Assembly (NCBI RefSeq): GCF_001659605.2
Contig: NC_035169.2
Location: 12,001,842-12,065,841, forward strand
Direction of reading: 5' to 3'
Origin: Manihot esculenta
Lineage: Eukaryota > Streptophyta > Magnoliopsida > Malpighiales > Euphorbiaceae
DNA length: 64,000 bases
In this document: positions 59,496 through 64,000 of the stretch, piece by piece
How positions within the stretch are numbered: position 1 is the stretch's first letter
Layout: every line of letters begins with the position of its first letter
Notes under the pieces: model-generated
The model's database searches: none
Told to the model about the DNA's origin: nothing
What the model saw: the letters and a program-made list of their open reading frames with translations, nothing else
Made by a program: the position numbers and the translations under genes

Positions 59496-59559
59496 TGCAA
59501 GATTTCAAAGGTCCGGATGTATCGTGGGCTAGTTTACCTTCTTCCCGAAGCGAACCACT

Positions 59560-60540
59560 CCTTTCATTGGAGACACCTTGAGCAATACCAGATCCCCCTC
59601 CTGAAAACTCTAACTGTCTTCTGCGGACGTCTGCATAGCTTTCTGTCTGTCTTGCAGCAGTCTTGATTCTTTCTGATTATGGTAACTACCCTGCTGTATC
59701 TCAACAAGCTCGGGCCCTGTAAGGACCTTCTCCAACTCTTCCAAAGACAGGGTCTGCACTTCCTCCCATACAAAGCTTATATGGAGCCATCCGATACTAG
59801 CATTGATGGCTGTTGTTGTAGGCAACTCCACCAAAGGTAGATGCTGCCTCCAAGAACCGCCAAAGTCTGCACACACATTCTGAGGCATATCCTCGATATT
59901 CTGGATGTCCTCTCTGATGTCCATCAGTCTGGGGGGGGAAGGCAGTTACTGAAATCAAACCTAGTACCCATGGCATTCTGCAACTCCGCCAAAATCTTGA
60001 GGTGAACTGGGGCCCTCTATACTGCACTATCGAAAACAGGAACCCCATGCAGTCTACAATCTCAATCAAATTACCTGCGCCAACTTGTCCACAGAAGTAG
60101 ACCACTCCTGACAGGAATGTAAGTGAGCAGATTTGGTGAGTTGTCCACAATCACCCAGATGGAGTCCACTCTGTTGGGACGTCGCCGATAACCCCACTAC
60201 GAATCCATAAGCTATTTTCCCATTCCATTGGAATAGTAGCGGGTTAAGCTTCCGCGGCTTTCTGATGTTCCAGCTTCACCCTCTGACACACTTCGCAGGG
60301 CTGACACGAACTGTTGCCACTTCCTTCTTTCATAGGCTGGCCACCAATAAACCTTCTTTAGATCTTGATACATCTTGTGCTCCGGGGTGAAATGCTGTAT
60401 CTTGCATTATGAGCCTCTTCATAATGTCTCTTTTAGCCCCAATGTCATCTTGTACACATAGTCTGCTCCCATAGCGAGGATCCTTCATGTCGAATCTGAA
60501 CTTCACTGTTATTGCCTGACTGAACAGTCCTGGCAATCTT
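59560..60540 (-). pseudogene. Integrase remnant, element C
   Basis: Across several frames I can read KEGLLVASL-type zinc-binding context (60.3-60.5 kb), then YRGPQFTSRFW (catalytic Asp region, Asp replaced or shifted), AFPPQTDGHQ (the Glu-region HPQTDGQ motif), CVCRLWRF, VAYNNSHQ and YGRKCRPCLW. The order is that of chromovirus integrase, broken by indels in nearly every 50 bases. Confidence 0.8.
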
Positions 60541-60799
60541 CACTAACTCTGGTCCTCAATGCTGTTTCGAGCCACCTGCTCCAGAACACGGGGTGTCACT
60601 TTTCATCTGGGCCACCAAGGGGACCTGTACCAGACAACTCCATCTGTAGGACCTTCTTCAATGAGCTTGTAAAGCTCCTTCACCATGGCGTCCTCTCTGC
60701 CGATATGTGGGATGACTGCCTAGTGACTTTCCGGCATTAGGGCGTCTGCCACGACATTCGCCTTACCCGGTGATGATACTGAATTTGCAATCAGTAGTC

Positions 60800-61100
60800 A
60801 CTCAGCAACCTCTACCCTCTCTCTGTCTCAAATTCAGATCCCTCTGACTCAAGATGTACTGACAGTTTTATGATTGTGTAGATCTCCCATTTTACCCATA
60901 AAGGTAGTGCTACACACTCTTGAGTGCAAAAGATTACTGCTGCCATTCTCAAGGTCATGTGTGGGGTAATTCAACTCATTGCTTCTTCAGCTGTCTAGAA
61001 GCATAAGCGATCACCTTTCATTCTGCATCAGTACACAACCCAGTCCCACACGGGACGCATCACAAAGACTGTAAAGGTCCTCTCCACTAGATGGCAGAGC
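60800..61100 (-). pseudogene. RNase H remnant, element C
   Basis: Minus-strand fragments CDASRVGLGCVLMQN, VIAYASRQLKK and ELNYPTHDLE appear in order with frame changes between them. They are the hallmark of gypsy RNase H, with the first catalytic Asp in CDAS. Confidence 0.75.
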
Positions 61101-61299
61101 TAAAAAACTGGTGCTGAAGTCAACCTCTTCTTAAGCTCTTCAAAACTCTTCTTCGCACTGGATCGGTCCACAGCAATTTTCTGATTCATCCTGGTTAATC
61201 CTGGTAAGAGGAGCTGCTATTCGAGAAGTCCTGAACGAAACCTCCTGTAGTAACCTGCCAAACCCAAGAAATCCTGATGTCCGTCACTGAAGTGGGTTT

Positions 61300-61870
61300 A
61301 GGCCAGTTAGCCACAAGTCTCTGTCTTCTTGGGTTCTACCTCAATCCATTCTCTGACACTACATGCCCCAAGAACGAAAATGCTCCTCAGCCAGAACTCA
61401 TATTTAGAGAACTTGGCATACAAGGCATGTTCCCTCAAAGTATGTAGAACCAACCTCAAGATGATGGGCATGCTCCTCTGCATTCTGGAATACACCAAGA
61501 TATCATCTATTGAAGACAATAACAAAGTGATCCAGGTACTGGTAAACACTCTGTTCATGAGATCCATGAATGCAGCAGGGCGTTAGTTAACCCGAACGGC
61601 ACAAGGAACTCAAAATGCCCATATCTGGTCCTCGAAAGCCTCTTTGGCAGATCCTCATCTCTTATCCTTAGCTGATGGTACCCCGATCTTAGAATTATTT
61701 TGGAGAAACACCGCTCCGGGCTTAGCTGGTCGAATAGATCATCGATCCTAGGCAAATGGTAGCTATTCTTGGTAGTGGACTTTTGTTCAACTGCCTGTAG
61801 TCGATACCAAAGTCTAAGGGATCCATCCTTCTTCTTCACAAAACAAGACGGAGCACCCAATGTGAGTACT
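61300..61870 (-). pseudogene. Reverse transcriptase remnant, element C
   Basis: The fragments [72 protein letters not shown] and SIDDILVYSR (the YxDD-type active site) lie in the usual order. Small insertions break them: for example an extra base after CTTTG, one in CAAAAG and one in GTCCAC, within 45 bases. Confidence 0.88.
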
Positions 61871-62719
61871 CTGTCGGATGAAAACCCCTTTTCTTACAGC
61901 TCTTGCAACTACTCTTTCTTTAACTCCTTTAACTCTGCGGAGCCATCCTGTAGGGAGGGATAGAGATCGGTCTAGCTCCAGGTACAACTCTATCTCGAAC
62001 TCTATTCCCTAGCATGGGTAAACCTGGAAGCTCATCCGGAAAGACATCCTGAAACTCTCTGGCAAACTGGCACCGAGGTCGGCTCCCTGACCTGACTGTC
62101 TAGCTCTCTCACATGAGCTAAGTACCTGACATCCCTTCCTAAGCACCTACGACCTGAAGAGTGGATGAATCAAGACCTCTAGGTGTGCCCTCTTGTCTCC
62201 TCTGAAGACGACCTCTGACCCGTTCTGATCTCTGAACCTGACTACCTTGTCCCTGCAGTCCAAGTAGCACCATGGGTATAGCCATCCTCCCTAGAATGAC
62301 GTCAAAGTCTGTCAATCTAGAACCACAAGGTCGGCGGAGAGGCATCTTCCTTCAATAAAAACTGGACTGTACTGGCAGACTGAACACTTTGCAACTGGAC
62401 GGGTCACACTTGGGTCCACTGACCCATGGGACACTCTAACCCAGGGGACTATCAGACTAACCTCTCAAAAGGCCTCTGGGCAATAAAGAATGAGATGCAC
62501 CGGGTCATTTATAATGCATACACATCAGAACACACCAATGGACGAGATTACCTGACACCACGGTGGTTGGATGTGTTAGCCTCTGCTGAGTCATGGTGAA
62601 GATCCTGGCTGGAGCTGATGGGACCTTCACATCGGGAACCAGAAGGAAAGGGCTGCCCTCTCCCTCTACTCTGCCAATGCCCTGAGTTGTGCTGGAATGC
62701 TGGCTGTGCCACACTACAG

Positions 62720-63990
62720 AAGCTGTCTGCTGGGGCTGGCATTAAAAGGCTCTAGGACAATCCCGAGCTATGTGCCTCCTGGTCCACATTCGAAACATGC
62801 ATTAGTCCCAGCTCGACACACTCCCCTGTGTGGTCTTTCCACATTCTGGCATTCTGTTACCATCTGAGCCTTGAGCTCGAGCCACCGCCAAATCCCAGAC
62901 CGATTTACACTTGTTCCAAAACTTATTCTTCTTCGACTTCTTGGTGTGTTATCCCACTCTTCTTACTGGCTCTGAGAAAGAGAAACCTGGTCCTCCTCTG
63001 TTTGGGGTCTTAACCCCTGAAGACTGGTCACTGATTGCTTCACTGACCCTCAACTATAGCACTTGCTTCATTCTTCGAGCCATATTCACCACAGTGTGGA
63101 AAACTTTTCTCTCTCAGCTGACTGAACCAACCGAGGAGTACCTGGAATGAAAGTTCATAACATATTTCTTGGTTTCTTCGTATCTGAATCTAGAGCTTTG
63201 CCGCTGAAAAAGGCAATAGCTCCAAGAATTTATCCGTGAACTCCTCTACACTCATGTGCTCTGACTGCCTCAGGTTGCTCAAACTCAATCATTTTCAGTT
63301 CTCATAGAACTGTCTGGAAAGCACCATACAGCGAACTCATTCGCAAATTCTTCCCATGTCATACCGTCTAGTTCTCGGGTCCACATAAAACATTTGAACA
63401 TTCCTGCCTTCTTGCACTTTAAAGTGAACCCTGCCATTGAATGGGCCTGCTGTCACTTGCCCTAGCTCATCAGTTATTGTTTTCACCACTCTTCAGGATA
63501 TTCAAGGGGTCATCCCTGACTTGTATTTGGGAGCATTCTAGCTTGAGGTAATCGTCATCTTTACTTGCTCCCATCGACTGAGCTTAGGTCTGGAGTTGAG
63601 TAACTGGGGCTGCTGGTTCTGTAGGTGGTGGAGGTGGTGCAACATTTCTTGAGGTAGGTTGCTGGATGTGGATAATAGGGTGGAGGTGAGATACATGGGG
63701 TACTGAGAGTACGGTGGATAGTATGGTAGGTATGGCATCGTGTGGGATAAGGGTTTAAACTAGGGTAATCCGATGTACCTCCCATCGAATACCCGGGATT
63801 CTCTGTGAGAAAGGTGGATAATGAGGTGGGCTGAACCAAAACTCGAGGCCTGAGTGCCTCCTTGGGACTCTCCATCCTTCCTTGGCAACTCATCCAAACT
63901 GCCATCCCTCCTCTGCTCTACGTCCATACTGTCTCCACATCCACTGACATTCTCCCTTGTTACTGTTCCCCTACAGATTGCTTCTGTCCA
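62720..63990 (-). pseudogene. Gag remnant, element C
   Basis: A minus-strand stretch at 63.1-63.4 kb reads TWEEF, FANEF and HMSVEEFTDKFLELL in changing frames, as in the retrotransposon gag domain. At about 62735-62795 a zinc knuckle can be read as CFECG and, after a one-base loss, HIARDCP. The proline- and tyrosine-rich N-terminal part (about 63560-63900) is not conserved. Confidence 0.65.
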
Positions 63991-64000
63991 AAATCCAAAG

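Larger units (their letters stand above)
56847..64000 (-). mobile_element. Tekay-type chromovirus element C, 3' part (runs off the right edge)
   Basis: The order on the minus strand is gag (63.9-62.7 kb), RT (61.9-61.3), RNase H (about 61.1-60.8), integrase (60.5-59.6), chromodomain (59.5-59.2), polypurine tract (59104-59094) and LTR (59093-56847). The long LTR and C-terminal chromodomain place it in the Tekay/Del chromoviruses. It is inserted in pol of element B; the left target bases are ATCCA (56842-56846), and the right copy is beyond the window. The coding part is broken by very frequent single-base insertions and deletions. Confidence 0.88.

Noticed and set aside
1..64000. tRNA, rRNA or snoRNA genes
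   Set aside because: I looked for the conserved B-box and other landmarks on both strands and found only the weak tRNA-like head at 34.4 kb. A covariance-model search could still find some.

Overview
This window is nuclear DNA of a flowering plant, most likely a eudicot. The evidence is many short GT-AG introns, AT-rich spacers, plant-specific gene families (a euAP2 factor with a miR172 site, a REVEILLE clock factor, a malectin-like LRR receptor kinase) and nested Ty3/gypsy elements of the Tat and Tekay lineages. The LTR style resembles that of Euphorbiaceae genomes such as cassava or rubber tree, but that placement is a guess and rests on no marker gene.

Genic parts. 1-2.2 kb: the 5' end of a malectin-like LRR receptor kinase gene (minus; it continues off the left edge). 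8.98-14.24 kb: a 12-coding-exon NOT4/CNOT4 RING-RRM ubiquitin ligase gene (plus). 19.9-22.5 kb: a ten-exon RAP2-7/TOE1-type AP2 gene (minus) with a miR172 site in its last exon. 35.4-37.3 kb: ribosomal protein uL4/RPL4 (minus, two exons). 39.3-40.5 kb: Mediator subunit MED4 (minus, intronless, with an apparent frameshift near the N terminus). 42.0-46.4 kb: RVE8-like MYB clock activator (minus, eight exons, one of them with a GC-AG intron). I reconstructed the exons by hand from splice signals, and the reading frame closes in every gene except MED4. These are ordinary unlinked eukaryotic genes with no operon logic, though together they cover flowering time, the clock, transcription and mRNA control.

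Mobile parts. 4.46-5.5 kb holds two tandem fragments of a Tat-type LTR; one was later split by a 455-bp hAT-like MITE, and the other keeps the empty site. 26.5-34.0 kb is a Tat-type LTR element (element A) with two LTRs, a primer-binding-site motif and a tandem array, but no gag, pol or antisense gene. A Tekay-type solo LTR with a perfect 5-bp target duplication sits inside it. 50.0-56.8 kb is the 3' half of a second Tat element (element B, minus): integrase remnant, a 144-bp higher-order tandem array, an antisense intron-containing gene, polypurine tract and LTR. From 56.8 kb to the right edge a Tekay-type chromovirus (element C, minus) is inserted into element B's pol gene; its gag-pol is broken by very frequent single-base indels.

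The most unusual material is the antisense gene of element B, the composite and higher-order arrays of the two Tat elements, and the Tekay LTRs with their GGCCGAA palindromes and locus-specific minisatellites. The remaining spacers are AT-rich and I saw no further genes in them.
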